From: Roseithermus sacchariphilus
GTDB taxonomy: Bacteria > Bacteroidota > Rhodothermia > Rhodothermales > MEBIC09517
Direction: 5' to 3'
Length of the DNA stretch: 64,000 nt
Assembly (NCBI GenBank): GCA_003285105.1
Contig: CP030158.1
Location: 1,898,501-1,962,500, forward strand
A program made the position numbers and the translations under genes. Below are positions 40,890 to 47,391 of the stretch, one piece after another; position 1 is the first letter of the stretch, and each line of letters begins with the position of its first letter. The notes under the pieces were generated by a model. That model worked only from the letters and a program-made list of their open reading frames with translations. It was not told where the DNA came from and ran no database searches.

Positions 40890-41471
40890 ATGTCTAACAT
40901 CGGACTGCCCACTGACTACACAGGTCGCACCGATGACCGTGATGAGTCCCAAGAGTGGTCTTGCCACCGGGTGTGTGTCCTGCTGAGCGGAGGTGTCGAT
41001 TCCTCTGCCTGCGTGGGATACTACGTATCGAAGGGGTACGACGTAGGTGCCCTGTTCATTGACTATGGTCAGCCTCATGCGGACAAGGAGGCTGCCGCTG
41101 CTACGGCTATCTCAGAGCACTACGGTATTGCACTGAAAAAGCTCACCGTCCAAGGCTATGCACCACCGGATGGTTACGTCCCCGGTAGGAACGCTGTCCT
41201 ATTGAGCCTGGCCCTCATGGCCACAACGTTCACCTGTGGCCTGATCGGGCTCGGCATCCATAGCGGAACTCCGTACGCTGACTGCACTTCCGACTTTTGC
41301 GGCAAGATGCAGAAGGTGTGTGACCTGTACACGGGCGGACAGGTGCAGATCGACGCGCCGTTCGCGGAGTGGACGAAAAGCGAGATCTGGGACTACGCCC
41401 GTGCGCATGGCGTCCCGCTCGACGTGACTCACACTTCGAACCCCGACGACCTGGTTGCCCACTACGAGTAG
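40890..41471 (+). CDS. cap9: Type IV CBASS QueC-like enzyme (Cap9)
   Basis: The 193-residue protein has the N-type ATP pyrophosphatase loop SGGVDS (33-38), FIDYGQPHADKEAAAA and the QueC-like YADCTSDFCGKMQ segment. QueC makes 7-cyano-7-deazaguanine (preQ0). This copy is shorter than QueC (about 225) and lacks the C-terminal four-Cys zinc cluster, ending THTSNPDDL...HYE. It begins 36 nt after the cassette boundary and is followed 11 nt later by a TGT-like gene. Operon content marks it as the type IV CBASS homologue, not part of tRNA queuosine synthesis. The cap9 name follows CBASS usage as I recall it. Confidence 0.8.
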   Translation: MSNIGLPTDYTGRTDDRDESQEWSCHRVCVLLSGGVDSSACVGYYVSKGYDVGALFIDYGQPHADKEAAAATAISEHYGIALKKLTVQGYAPPDGYVPGRNAVLLSLALMATTFTCGLIGLGIHSGTPYADCTSDFCGKMQKVCDLYTGGQVQIDAPFAEWTKSEIWDYARAHGVPLDVTHTSNPDDLVAHYE

Positions 41472-41482
41472 CTACAGACCGA

Positions 41483-42502
41483 ATGCTCATGCTGGCGAGA
41501 AGCAGTAGCCTTCACCACCCATCGGGTGTAACCATCCAGACGCCACTCCTGGTGCCGTCCTTTTCGAGCAGAGGCTTCGGCTTCAGGCAGGATGGGAGTG
41601 CTGAGATCAAGACGATATACGAGGTAGCAAGCGAGTTTCTCGCCGACACCATGCTCGTTAGCGCCTACGATCTGCACCAAGGCCACCTGGGACCAGTAGA
41701 GCACGCTATCGTTGACCTCACGTTCGTAGACAGTGGCGGGTACGAGACGTCCGATGAACCGGACCTTTCGAGCATCTACGACCAGCCCGTCGAGGCAAAG
41801 CCGTGGTCGGTAGCCGCCTTGAAGGAGGTGCTCGATGGTTGGTCTGAGCACGTGCCGGCGGTGTTCGTCAGCTTCGACAGCCCTGACATGCGGCAGCCTC
41901 TCGCCGATCAGGTAAAGGCTGCCAAGTTACTTCTGGACGCTTACCCAGACCAGTTCCACGCGCTCCTGGTCAAGCCCGAGACCGAGAGCCAGCGGTACGT
42001 TCAGGTCAAGCTCGTCGAGGAGCAGACGAAGCTTCTCGACGGGTTCCACATCGTAGGCTTTACCGAGAAGGAGTTGGGTGGGTCGATTATCAAACGGATG
42101 GAAGCGCTGGCCACGATCCGCGAGGCCATGGATGAGGCGGGCGTCACAGCGCCCATCCACGTATACGGCAGTTTGGATCCCATTACCTCAGCACTGTACT
42201 TCCTGTCCGGGGCAGAAATCTTCGACGGGCTGGCGTGGCTGCGCTACGGTTTTGTAGACGGCGTGGCGTGCTACTACCACAACTTTGCCGCTCTCAAGGA
42301 AGACATTGGGATCGATAAGGACGACGACTTCATCAGAGGCAAGATGATGCAGGACAACCTGGGATACCTCACACGACTTCGAAATCAGATGGCAGAGTTC
42401 CTTCGATCTGGCGGGACTGACTTCGAGATCTTCGAACACAACGCAGGCCTTTTACGGACAAGCTACGAGCGGTTTTGTGAGAAGATCGGGAGGGTAGCGT
42501 AA
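41483..42502 (+). CDS. cap10: Type IV CBASS TGT-like protein (Cap10)
   Basis: The 339-residue protein has a tRNA-guanine transglycosylase-like barrel: TPLLVPSFSSRGFG, the base-binding motif DSGGY at 83-87 (DSGGFQ in TGT), FVSFDSPD and IHVYGSLDPITSALYFLSGA near the C-terminal barrel strands. The TGT zinc motif (CxCxxC...H) is absent. In type IV CBASS this protein works with the QueC-like enzyme, reportedly to attach a deazaguanine base to the CD-NTase protein (recalled, not checkable here). ATG 41483 or 41489. Its stop TAA overlaps the CD-NTase ATG (TAATG). Confidence 0.8.
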   Translation: MLMLARSSSLHHPSGVTIQTPLLVPSFSSRGFGFRQDGSAEIKTIYEVASEFLADTMLVSAYDLHQGHLGPVEHAIVDLTFVDSGGYETSDEPDLSSIYDQPVEAKPWSVAALKEVLDGWSEHVPAVFVSFDSPDMRQPLADQVKAAKLLLDAYPDQFHALLVKPETESQRYVQVKLVEEQTKLLDGFHIVGFTEKELGGSIIKRMEALATIREAMDEAGVTAPIHVYGSLDPITSALYFLSGAEIFDGLAWLRYGFVDGVACYYHNFAALKEDIGIDKDDDFIRGKMMQDNLGYLTRLRNQMAEFLRSGGTDFEIFEHNAGLLRTSYERFCEKIGRVA

Positions 42503-43425
42503 TGGGTGGCGGCGGAGGGGGCGGTGGCTACATCCGGTCGGAGCCCGAAAAACTGTTACGCAAGATCCGTCAGTCCGATGAACGGACGAAGGACAAGGAG
42601 TACGAAGCGGAAGTCGAGCACCACTTGAACTCCCTTTTGAAGGACTACAACGATCGCAACACGGAGGCAATCAAGCGTCACCTGGAGGAAATCAGGAAAG
42701 CACTGGAGAAGGATCTCGAAGGGACGTTAGACCTCCTGTACGGCGGTTCGGTCGCCAAGCACACCTACGTTGAAGGCCTGAGCGATGTGGACTCTCTCGC
42801 CGTGCTGGATAGCTGCGAACTGGCTAACGGCTCCCCGCAGGCTGCCAAGGAGTATTTTGCCCAGAGGCTCCGCGAGCGCTTTCCCAAGACCGAAATCGAC
42901 GTAGGCAAGCTGGCTGTGACCGTGCGCTTCTCCGACGTGGAGGTACAGTTGCTTCCGGCAGTGAGCTGCAAAAGCAACGTCCAGATACCTGATGCGTCGG
43001 GAAAGAAGTGGTCTGAGATCAACCCTGAGGGGTTCAGGAAGGCACTAACTCAGACTAACCAGGCGAATGGAAATAAGGTGGTCCCGGTGATCAAGCTGGC
43101 GAAAGCTATCATCAACAACCTGCCGGAAAAGCAGCGCATCTCTGGGTACCACGCCGAGTCTCTGGCGGTGGAGGCCTTCAAGAACTACAAAGGTGAGCAG
43201 CGCCTCAAGCCCATGTTGCAGCACTACTTTCGAACTGCCGCCAACCTGGTGCGCCAGCCCATCCGCGACCGCACGGGGCAGTCCGTCCACGTCGATGACT
43301 ATCTCGGTGCCCCGAACAGCCTCGGCAGGCGAATTGTCTCCGATGCGATGGGGCGGATTAGCCGGCGCATGAGCAATGCCGACAACGCCGGCTCCGTGGA
43401 CGAATGGCGCAAGATGTCCGACTGA
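42502..43425 (+). CDS. CD-NTase (cyclic-oligonucleotide synthase) of type IV CBASS
   Basis: The 307-residue nucleotidyltransferase has the GGS loop at 81-83 and the DVD metal-binding pair at Asp95 and Asp97, with a third acidic residue at about 145-147 (SDVEVQLLPA). The C-terminal helical domain (about 180-300) is typical of CD-NTases, which make cyclic di- or trinucleotide alarm signals on phage infection. The N-terminus is Met followed by eight Gly and a Tyr, then a charged helix. The product nucleotide cannot be predicted. Start ATG overlaps the upstream stop. Confidence 0.87.
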   Translation: MGGGGGGGGYIRSEPEKLLRKIRQSDERTKDKEYEAEVEHHLNSLLKDYNDRNTEAIKRHLEEIRKALEKDLEGTLDLLYGGSVAKHTYVEGLSDVDSLAVLDSCELANGSPQAAKEYFAQRLRERFPKTEIDVGKLAVTVRFSDVEVQLLPAVSCKSNVQIPDASGKKWSEINPEGFRKALTQTNQANGNKVVPVIKLAKAIINNLPEKQRISGYHAESLAVEAFKNYKGEQRLKPMLQHYFRTAANLVRQPIRDRTGQSVHVDDYLGAPNSLGRRIVSDAMGRISRRMSNADNAGSVDEWRKMSD

Positions 43426-43434
43426 CAGTAGTAC

Positions 43435-44037
43435 ATGGAACGAGCCGACCTAAAGAAACAAGCGAAGGTCGTGGACATGATGCTGACTGGCCATTCGATC
43501 CTGGCGCGTCAGTACAAGTTCAAAGCCATGGCCTTGGAGATCCTCCTAGCCGCCGCTTCTACCGTCCTGGTGGCACTGACCTTCGCTGATGCCGGCGTAC
43601 TTGCATTCTTCGGAATGAGCGCCGAGGCTGGCAGGATCGCGCTGGGGGTGTGCTCAATCCTGGTCTTCTTCCTATCCATCGTCTCGCTGATCGTGGACTG
43701 GGAGGGGAAGGCTGGTAAGCACAAGGAGGCGTTCGATACGCTGGTGCGGCAGAAGGCAGAGTGGCGCGACATGCTGACCAACTACGACACCTACGATGCA
43801 CGGGAGAGGGCGGAGTTCTCCAAGAGGTCATCCCTTGTGCTGGGCAATCTCATCCCGATCCCGGACGCGAAGTTCAACTACCTCAAGGCACGCCATCACA
43901 GAAAGCTTCTGCTGAGCAAGACGGTTAGTGCGAATCCGGGCGTATCATACTTTGCCCTACGGTGCCGCGTGTTCTTCCGGGGGATCAGGAAAGCCTTTCA
44001 GGCCCAACTTCCAGATGACAGAGGTTCCCAGAAATGA
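43435..44037 (+). CDS. Two-TM SLATT-like CBASS effector
   Basis: The 200-residue protein has a short charged N-terminal helix, two TM helices (about 33-53 and 66-88; LEILLAAASTVLVALTF and GVCSILVFFLSIVSLIV) and a cytoplasmic helical domain beginning DWEGKAGKHKEAFDTL. This is the SLATT/2TM pattern of membrane-disrupting effectors encoded beside CD-NTases. On binding the cyclic nucleotide it would permeabilise the inner membrane. It starts 9 nt after the CD-NTase stop and overlaps the next gene by 4 bp (ATGA). Confidence 0.78.
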   Translation: MERADLKKQAKVVDMMLTGHSILARQYKFKAMALEILLAAASTVLVALTFADAGVLAFFGMSAEAGRIALGVCSILVFFLSIVSLIVDWEGKAGKHKEAFDTLVRQKAEWRDMLTNYDTYDARERAEFSKRSSLVLGNLIPIPDAKFNYLKARHHRKLLLSKTVSANPGVSYFALRCRVFFRGIRKAFQAQLPDDRGSQK

Positions 44038-44720
44038 AGCTGCACATATACGAATCACCTGTCCACCTGTACGCCAAGGCCTACTACATCGCCAAGAGGG
44101 CGGTCCTGGACGAGGGCTATGCCGACGAGGTTGATTGGCAGTACTCGACCTCGCTCGACACCCTTGACGAGCCCACGTTTCTCCGTGAGGCGGCCTGGGT
44201 AATCTTGTGTAGCGGGATGCGCGAAAAGGTAGTCAGCGATAAGTTCCAGGCCATCAGCAAGGCCTTTCTGCACTGGACCTCGGCACGTGACATCGTGGAG
44301 AACGCCGCATCCTGCGAGCGTGAGGCACTTCTCCACTTCAATAACGTCCGCAAGATCGGCGCGATCACGCAGGTCGCCGACATGGTCTGCCACCTGGGGG
44401 TGGCCGAGATCGTCCGCAACCTCCGTTCATGTGGGGTGCCCTACCTGGAACGGTTCCCCTTCATTGGCACCGTCACGGCCTTCCACCTGGCTAAGAACAT
44501 CGGGCTACCGTGCGCAAAGCCCGACCGACACCTTGCCAGCATCGCTAACCGCCTGGGGTTCACCGACGCTCACGCCCTGTGCTCCGAAATCGCAGGAGTA
44601 ACGGACGAGCCAATCCCGGTTGTGGACATTGTGCTCTGGAGGTTTGCGACGCTTCACCGTACCTACCTCGACCGTTTCTTGGCCGCTTTCACCAGAGGGG
44701 AGGTGGAGTGGGAAGCATGA
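44034..44720 (+). CDS. cap11: Type IV CBASS OGG-like helix-hairpin-helix glycosylase (Cap11)
   Basis: The 228-residue protein carries an HhH-GPD domain: hairpin at about 134-158 (GVPYLERFPFIGTVTAFHLA) and the catalytic Asp164 in KPDRHL, as in thermostable 8-oxoguanine glycosylases. The Lys that gives OGG enzymes their lyase activity is not obvious in the hairpin, so it may be a monofunctional or non-DNA enzyme. An OGG-like gene is the third ancillary component of type IV CBASS along with QueC- and TGT-like genes. ATGA overlap with the effector gene implies coupled translation. The name follows CBASS usage from memory. Confidence 0.78.
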   Translation: MKLHIYESPVHLYAKAYYIAKRAVLDEGYADEVDWQYSTSLDTLDEPTFLREAAWVILCSGMREKVVSDKFQAISKAFLHWTSARDIVENAASCEREALLHFNNVRKIGAITQVADMVCHLGVAEIVRNLRSCGVPYLERFPFIGTVTAFHLAKNIGLPCAKPDRHLASIANRLGFTDAHALCSEIAGVTDEPIPVVDIVLWRFATLHRTYLDRFLAAFTRGEVEWEA

Positions 44721-44773
44721 CTCAGAACCTTCTGCGCTTGCATTCTCCGTTCTGCCGGTGCAAAGATGTGTAG
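44717..44773 (+). CDS. Possible 18-residue micro-ORF overlapping cap11
   Basis: An ATG overlaps the cap11 stop (ATGA), the same coupling seen upstream. It reads MTQNLLRLHSPFCRCKDV and stops at the end of the first 36-bp repeat. The second repeat copy can encode the same LHSPFCRCKDV ending. It may be chance. Confidence 0.2.
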   Translation: MTQNLLRLHSPFCRCKDV

Positions 44774-44844
44774 GCAATAGCCCTTGCCAAATCATCAGGC
44801 AGAAAGAGTTGCATTCTCCGTTCTGCCGGTGCAAAGATGTGTAG
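44738..44844 (+). repeat. Two perfect 36-bp direct repeats with a 35-bp spacer
   Basis: Copies at 44738-44773 and 44809-44844 (TTGCATTCTCCG ... GATGTGTAG) are identical, separated by 44774-44808. Each has TTGCA/TGCAA able to pair. A 12-bp inverted repeat (GTAGGCAATAGC at 44770-44781 with its complement at 44868-44879) brackets the second copy. It lies between cap11 and the cassette's attC. The geometry resembles a minimal CRISPR but no cas gene is present. Confidence 0.85.
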
Positions 44845-44883
44845 TGGAATACATCACAAGCCCGTTTGCTATTGCCTACTGCT

Positions 44884-45005
44884 GCATAACAAGCCACTCC
44901 GGCGGACAAAGGGCTGGACAGGCCTGCCTGTTACCTCCGCTGGCGATTCCATAGCTTCACTGAAACGATCACTGGTCCTTCGCCGCTGATCGGCGGACCG
45001 TAGCC
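44884..45005 (+). other. attC site of the CBASS cassette
   Basis: R'' GCATAAC (44884-44890) is the exact complement of the cassette's 5' core GTTATGC at 40853. GCCACTCCGGCGGACAAAGG pairs partly with CCTTCGCCGCTGATCGG. The right core reads CGTAGCC where GTTAGCC is expected, as if one T were lost. 122 bp. Confidence 0.7.
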
Positions 45006-45022
45006 GGACGGACACGAAACAT

Positions 45023-45448
45023 ATGCTCAAGCAGAGGCCGAACGATGAGGAGACCATTCAGAGCGCCGTGCGCGAGATCAACGAGCACTGGCGAACAGGG
45101 GAATACGACCGCATTGGTGCACGGCTGGCGGGCGATGTGATCATCGCTCCCCCGGGGTTTGATGGGCGGGTTCGCGGCCGTGACGCCTATGTCCAGTCTT
45201 ATCGGGACTACGACCAGGGTGTAAGGACGCTGGACTTTGCGGCCGGCGATCCGCAGGTTGACCTAATCGGGGATGTGGCGGTGGCCGTCACGCCGTTCCG
45301 GGTCGTATATGAAGTCCACGGTACCCGACATCAGGAGAGCGGGCACGACATTCTCGTGTTCTCGCGCTTACACGGGGAATGGATGGTGGTGTGGCGAACG
45401 ATGCAGGTTGCCGCTGCGGGAACAACGCCGGTTGACGATACCGGCTAA
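45023..45448 (+). CDS. Cassette 4: SnoaL/DUF4440-like (NTF2-fold) protein
   Basis: The 141-residue protein has the cone-shaped NTF2-like pattern: an N-terminal helix pair (ETIQSAVREINEHWRTGEYD), GRVRGRDAYVQSYRDY, and a closing strand set ending GEWMVVWRTMQ. Such proteins are common integron cargo and act as hydrolases, isomerases or binding proteins; activity here is unknown. The TAA stop lies within the R'' box of its own attC, a typical compact cassette arrangement. Confidence 0.78.
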   Translation: MLKQRPNDEETIQSAVREINEHWRTGEYDRIGARLAGDVIIAPPGFDGRVRGRDAYVQSYRDYDQGVRTLDFAAGDPQVDLIGDVAVAVTPFRVVYEVHGTRHQESGHDILVFSRLHGEWMVVWRTMQVAAAGTTPVDDTG

Positions 45449-45503
45449 CGACAGTATGTGGCGAACGGCACTACGCGCCCGCCGCTGATGCTGAGCGTTA
45501 TGC
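45443..45503 (+). other. attC site of cassette 4
   Basis: R'' GGCTAAC (45443-45449), R' GTTATGC (45497-45503). GGCTAACGACAGTATGTGGCG pairs with CGCCGCTGATGCTGAGCGTTA with small bulges. At 61 bp it is the shortest and cleanest attC of the array. Confidence 0.85.
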
Positions 45504-45521
45504 AGCATAGATGCTTCCGAT

Positions 45522-45590
45522 GTAGAACAATCTGCCGCTCAGGCGTAAAAATCTGAAAATGAAAAACGTACTCTGCTTGGACAGTTATGC
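45522..45590 (+). other. Degenerate attC-like segment before the antitoxin
   Basis: GTAGAAC (45522-45528) and GTTATGC (45584-45590) could be R'' and R' boxes of a decayed site; the arms pair poorly. The GTTATGC overlaps the antitoxin ATG. No gene lies in 45449-45586. Confidence 0.3.
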
Positions 45591-45781
45591 CTGCCACGCT
45601 TTCAGCTAAACAAGCCTCACTGCGCCTGATCGAGCGCCTCGATGAGGATGTCACATTCGAGGACATCATCTATGAGCTTTATTTTCTTCAGAAGGTTGAG
45701 CGCGGGTTAGAGGACGTCAAGGAAGGACGAACCCTCTCGCACGAGGAGGTGCGCAAGGAGTTTGAGAAATGGCTCTCGTAA
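45587..45781 (+). CDS. Cassette 5: antitoxin of a RelE/ParE-type pair
   Basis: The 64-residue protein (MPATLSAKQASLRLIERLDE ... LSHEEVRKEFEKWL) fits small antitoxins with an acidic C-terminal wrapping helix. It overlaps the toxin gene by 13 bp. The pair should stabilise the array against loss, a common job of such cassettes. Confidence 0.8.
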   Translation: MPATLSAKQASLRLIERLDEDVTFEDIIYELYFLQKVERGLEDVKEGRTLSHEEVRKEFEKWLS

Positions 45782-46083
45782 GGTGGTCATCGGCAGCAAA
45801 GCAGGATCTGGCCGCCATCCGAGATTACTACGAGAGCAGTTCGCCCAGCTATGCGCGTACCGTCATCAGCAAGCTCTTTGGCTCTGTTACGAACTTGAAG
45901 CAGTTTCCGCGCATGGGGCGAGAAGTGCCAGAGATCGAGGACGAAGCGTTCAGGGAGTTGATCGTGGAGGGCTACCGAATCGTGTATTTGGTAGCAGGAG
46001 AAGAGGAAGAAACGGAGGTAGAGGTGCTAACGATAGCGCATGGTAGGCAAGACCTGTTGAAGAAGCTATCTCGGCGTAGCTGA
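45769..46083 (+). CDS. Cassette 5: RelE/ParE-family toxin
   Basis: The 104-residue protein has the ParE/RelE fold signature: VRWSSAAKQDLAAIRDYYES, SVTNLKQFPRMGREVPE, then FRELIVEGYRIVYLV and the terminal VLTIAHGRQDL. The family either cleaves ribosome-bound mRNA (RelE) or poisons gyrase (ParE); the sequence looks nearer ParE. No recognisable attC follows, so this is the truncated or terminal end of the array. Confidence 0.85.
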   Translation: MALVRWSSAAKQDLAAIRDYYESSSPSYARTVISKLFGSVTNLKQFPRMGREVPEIEDEAFRELIVEGYRIVYLVAGEEEETEVEVLTIAHGRQDLLKKLSRRS

Positions 46084-46132
46084 AGATGCTGCCCAGCCCC
46101 TGTATTCCCTCCAGCCCTTCCCCTTACCCCCC

Positions 46133-46444
46133 ATGCTCCGCTACCGAAAGCGCCTCGCCAGAATCATCGCCGCCGTGGCCCTCGGGGTTGCCGTCGTGGT
46201 GGGGGCGGTGTACTGGAACGAGGCGCGCAAGGAGGTGGTGTTCCTGTGCGGCAACTTCGGGCCGGGCGTCGCAGAGGCGAGCGTGCGGCGGCAACTCGAC
46301 ACGGGCCATTTCCTGCGCTACCGCACCGAGGACGGCCCGGCGGGCCGGCGCATCGTGGCGGACAGCCCGCTGACGCTCGGGCTCTACCGGTGCGTCGTCG
46401 AACTGGAGGCGGACGGGACGGTGCGGGCGGCGCGGGTGGAGTAG
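46133..46444 (+). CDS. Small single-pass membrane protein
   Basis: The 103-residue protein has a TM helix at about 10-28 after a basic N-terminus (MLRYRKRLAR), followed by a periplasmic domain with two Cys (FLCGNFGPG, LYRCVVEL). No family recognised. Its base composition matches the chromosome rather than the island, so the island ends before it. Its stop is 17 nt from that of dapD. Confidence 0.55.
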   Translation: MLRYRKRLARIIAAVALGVAVVVGAVYWNEARKEVVFLCGNFGPGVAEASVRRQLDTGHFLRYRTEDGPAGRRIVADSPLTLGLYRCVVELEADGTVRAARVE

Positions 46445-46460
46445 CGCCGGGGGGAGCGGC

Positions 46461-47312
46461 TCAGGCGGGGCCGGTCCGCAGCGCGCTCTCCAGGGTCGTG
46501 GCCGCGTCGGTGCGGGCATCGCGGTATTTGACGATGACCGGCGTATAGAGCGCCAGCCCGTGCTGCCGGGCAAAGGCCGAGTCCGCCGGTCGGCTGCCGG
46601 GCACCACCACGGCCCCGGCCGGGACCTCCAGCGTGCCGGTTTCGTCCGCCGTGTACACACGCTCGTGGACGAGGTCGTAGAGCCGCGTCGAGCGCGTCAG
46701 GATGACGCCGGGGGCCAGCACGGCCCGCTCGCGGATGAGGCAGCCCTCGTAGATCCCACAGCCGCCCCCGATGAAGGCGTCGTCTTCCACGATCACCGGC
46801 AGCGCACCGGCCGGCTCCAGCACCCCGCCGATCTGAACGGCCGCCGAGAGATGCACCCGCTGCCCGATCTGGGCACAGCTCCCCACCAGCGCGTGCGAGT
46901 CGATCATCGTCCCCGTATCCACGTAGGCGCCGACGTTCACGTACATCGGCGGCATGCAGACGACGCCGGGCGCCACGTAGGCGCCGCTGCGGATGGCCGA
47001 CCCTCCCGGGACGATGCGGACGCCATCCTCCAGACGCATCGCGCGGGGAGGATAGGTGTGTTTGTCGAAGAAGGCGAACGGCCCCGTGCTGAAGTCCGTC
47101 AGCCTGCCGAGCCGGAAGCCGAGGAGGATGCCCTGCTTGATCCAGGCGTGCGTCGTCCACGAGCCGTCCGAGGTGCGCGTTGCTGCTCGCAGGGTACCCC
47201 GGTTCAGGCTGTCGATCAACGCCGACACGGCGGCCTCGGCCTCGGGCCGGTCCAGCGCATCGGCGGGCTGGGACGTCAGCGCCTCGATGCGCCGGCGCAG
47301 GTCGTCGGTCAT
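46461..47312 (-). CDS. dapD: Tetrahydrodipicolinate N-succinyltransferase
   Basis: The 283-residue protein has a helical N-terminal domain (TDDLRRRIEALTSQPAD) and a left-handed beta-helix with hexapeptide repeats, including VNVGAYVDTGTMIDSHALVG and GGVLEPAGALPVIVEDDAFIG, typical of DapD. It transfers succinyl from succinyl-CoA to tetrahydrodipicolinate, so this organism uses the succinylase route to meso-diaminopimelate and lysine. It is the last gene of dapB-dapA-dapD on this strand. Confidence 0.96.
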   Translation of the reverse strand: MTDDLRRRIEALTSQPADALDRPEAEAAVSALIDSLNRGTLRAATRTSDGSWTTHAWIKQGILLGFRLGRLTDFSTGPFAFFDKHTYPPRAMRLEDGVRIVPGGSAIRSGAYVAPGVVCMPPMYVNVGAYVDTGTMIDSHALVGSCAQIGQRVHLSAAVQIGGVLEPAGALPVIVEDDAFIGGGCGIYEGCLIRERAVLAPGVILTRSTRLYDLVHERVYTADETGTLEVPAGAVVVPGSRPADSAFARQHGLALYTPVIVKYRDARTDAATTLESALRTGPA

Positions 47313-47391
47313 GGGGAGGGGGGAAGGTCGATGGAAACGGTCGAAGGGGCGCGGCGAGGAGGCGTCCGTTGCTCCGGCGCCCGGCCGGGGT

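Larger units (their letters stand above)
39850..46083 (+). mobile_element. Integron gene-cassette array without integrase (CALIN-like)
   Basis: Five same-strand cassettes are delimited by attC-like sites at 40479, 40734, 44884 and 45443, plus a degenerate one at about 45522. For three cassettes the 5' core box is complementary to the R'' box of that cassette's own attC: GTTATAC with GTATAAC (cassette 1), GTTATGC with GCATAAC (cassette 3), and (G)TTAGCC with GGCTAAC (cassette 4). This is the mark of cassettes inserted from circular forms. No intI gene is in the window. Base composition is visibly lower in GC than the flanks. Genes either side (EVE-McrB, dap operon) look chromosomal. Confidence 0.8.

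Noticed and set aside
40630-40986. Open reading frame starting in cassette 2 and running into the CBASS cassette
   Set aside because: It crosses the attC and the cassette junction, overlaps the Cap9 gene in another frame, and has a low-complexity Pro/Arg/Gly composition.
40890-42502. Queuosine tRNA-modification genes (queC, tgt)
   Set aside because: The TGT-like protein lacks the zinc motif, the QueC-like one lacks its Cys cluster, and both are coupled to a CD-NTase and effector, which fits type IV CBASS better.
40890-44720. Qat defence system (QatABCD), which also has a QueC-like protein
   Set aside because: No KAP-type ATPase or TatD-like nuclease is present; CD-NTase and OGG-like genes are.
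44738-44844. CRISPR array annotation for the two 36-bp repeats
   Set aside because: Only two repeats, no cas genes, and the repeat is partly coding in frame with a micro-ORF. Kept as a repeat feature and as a finding to test.
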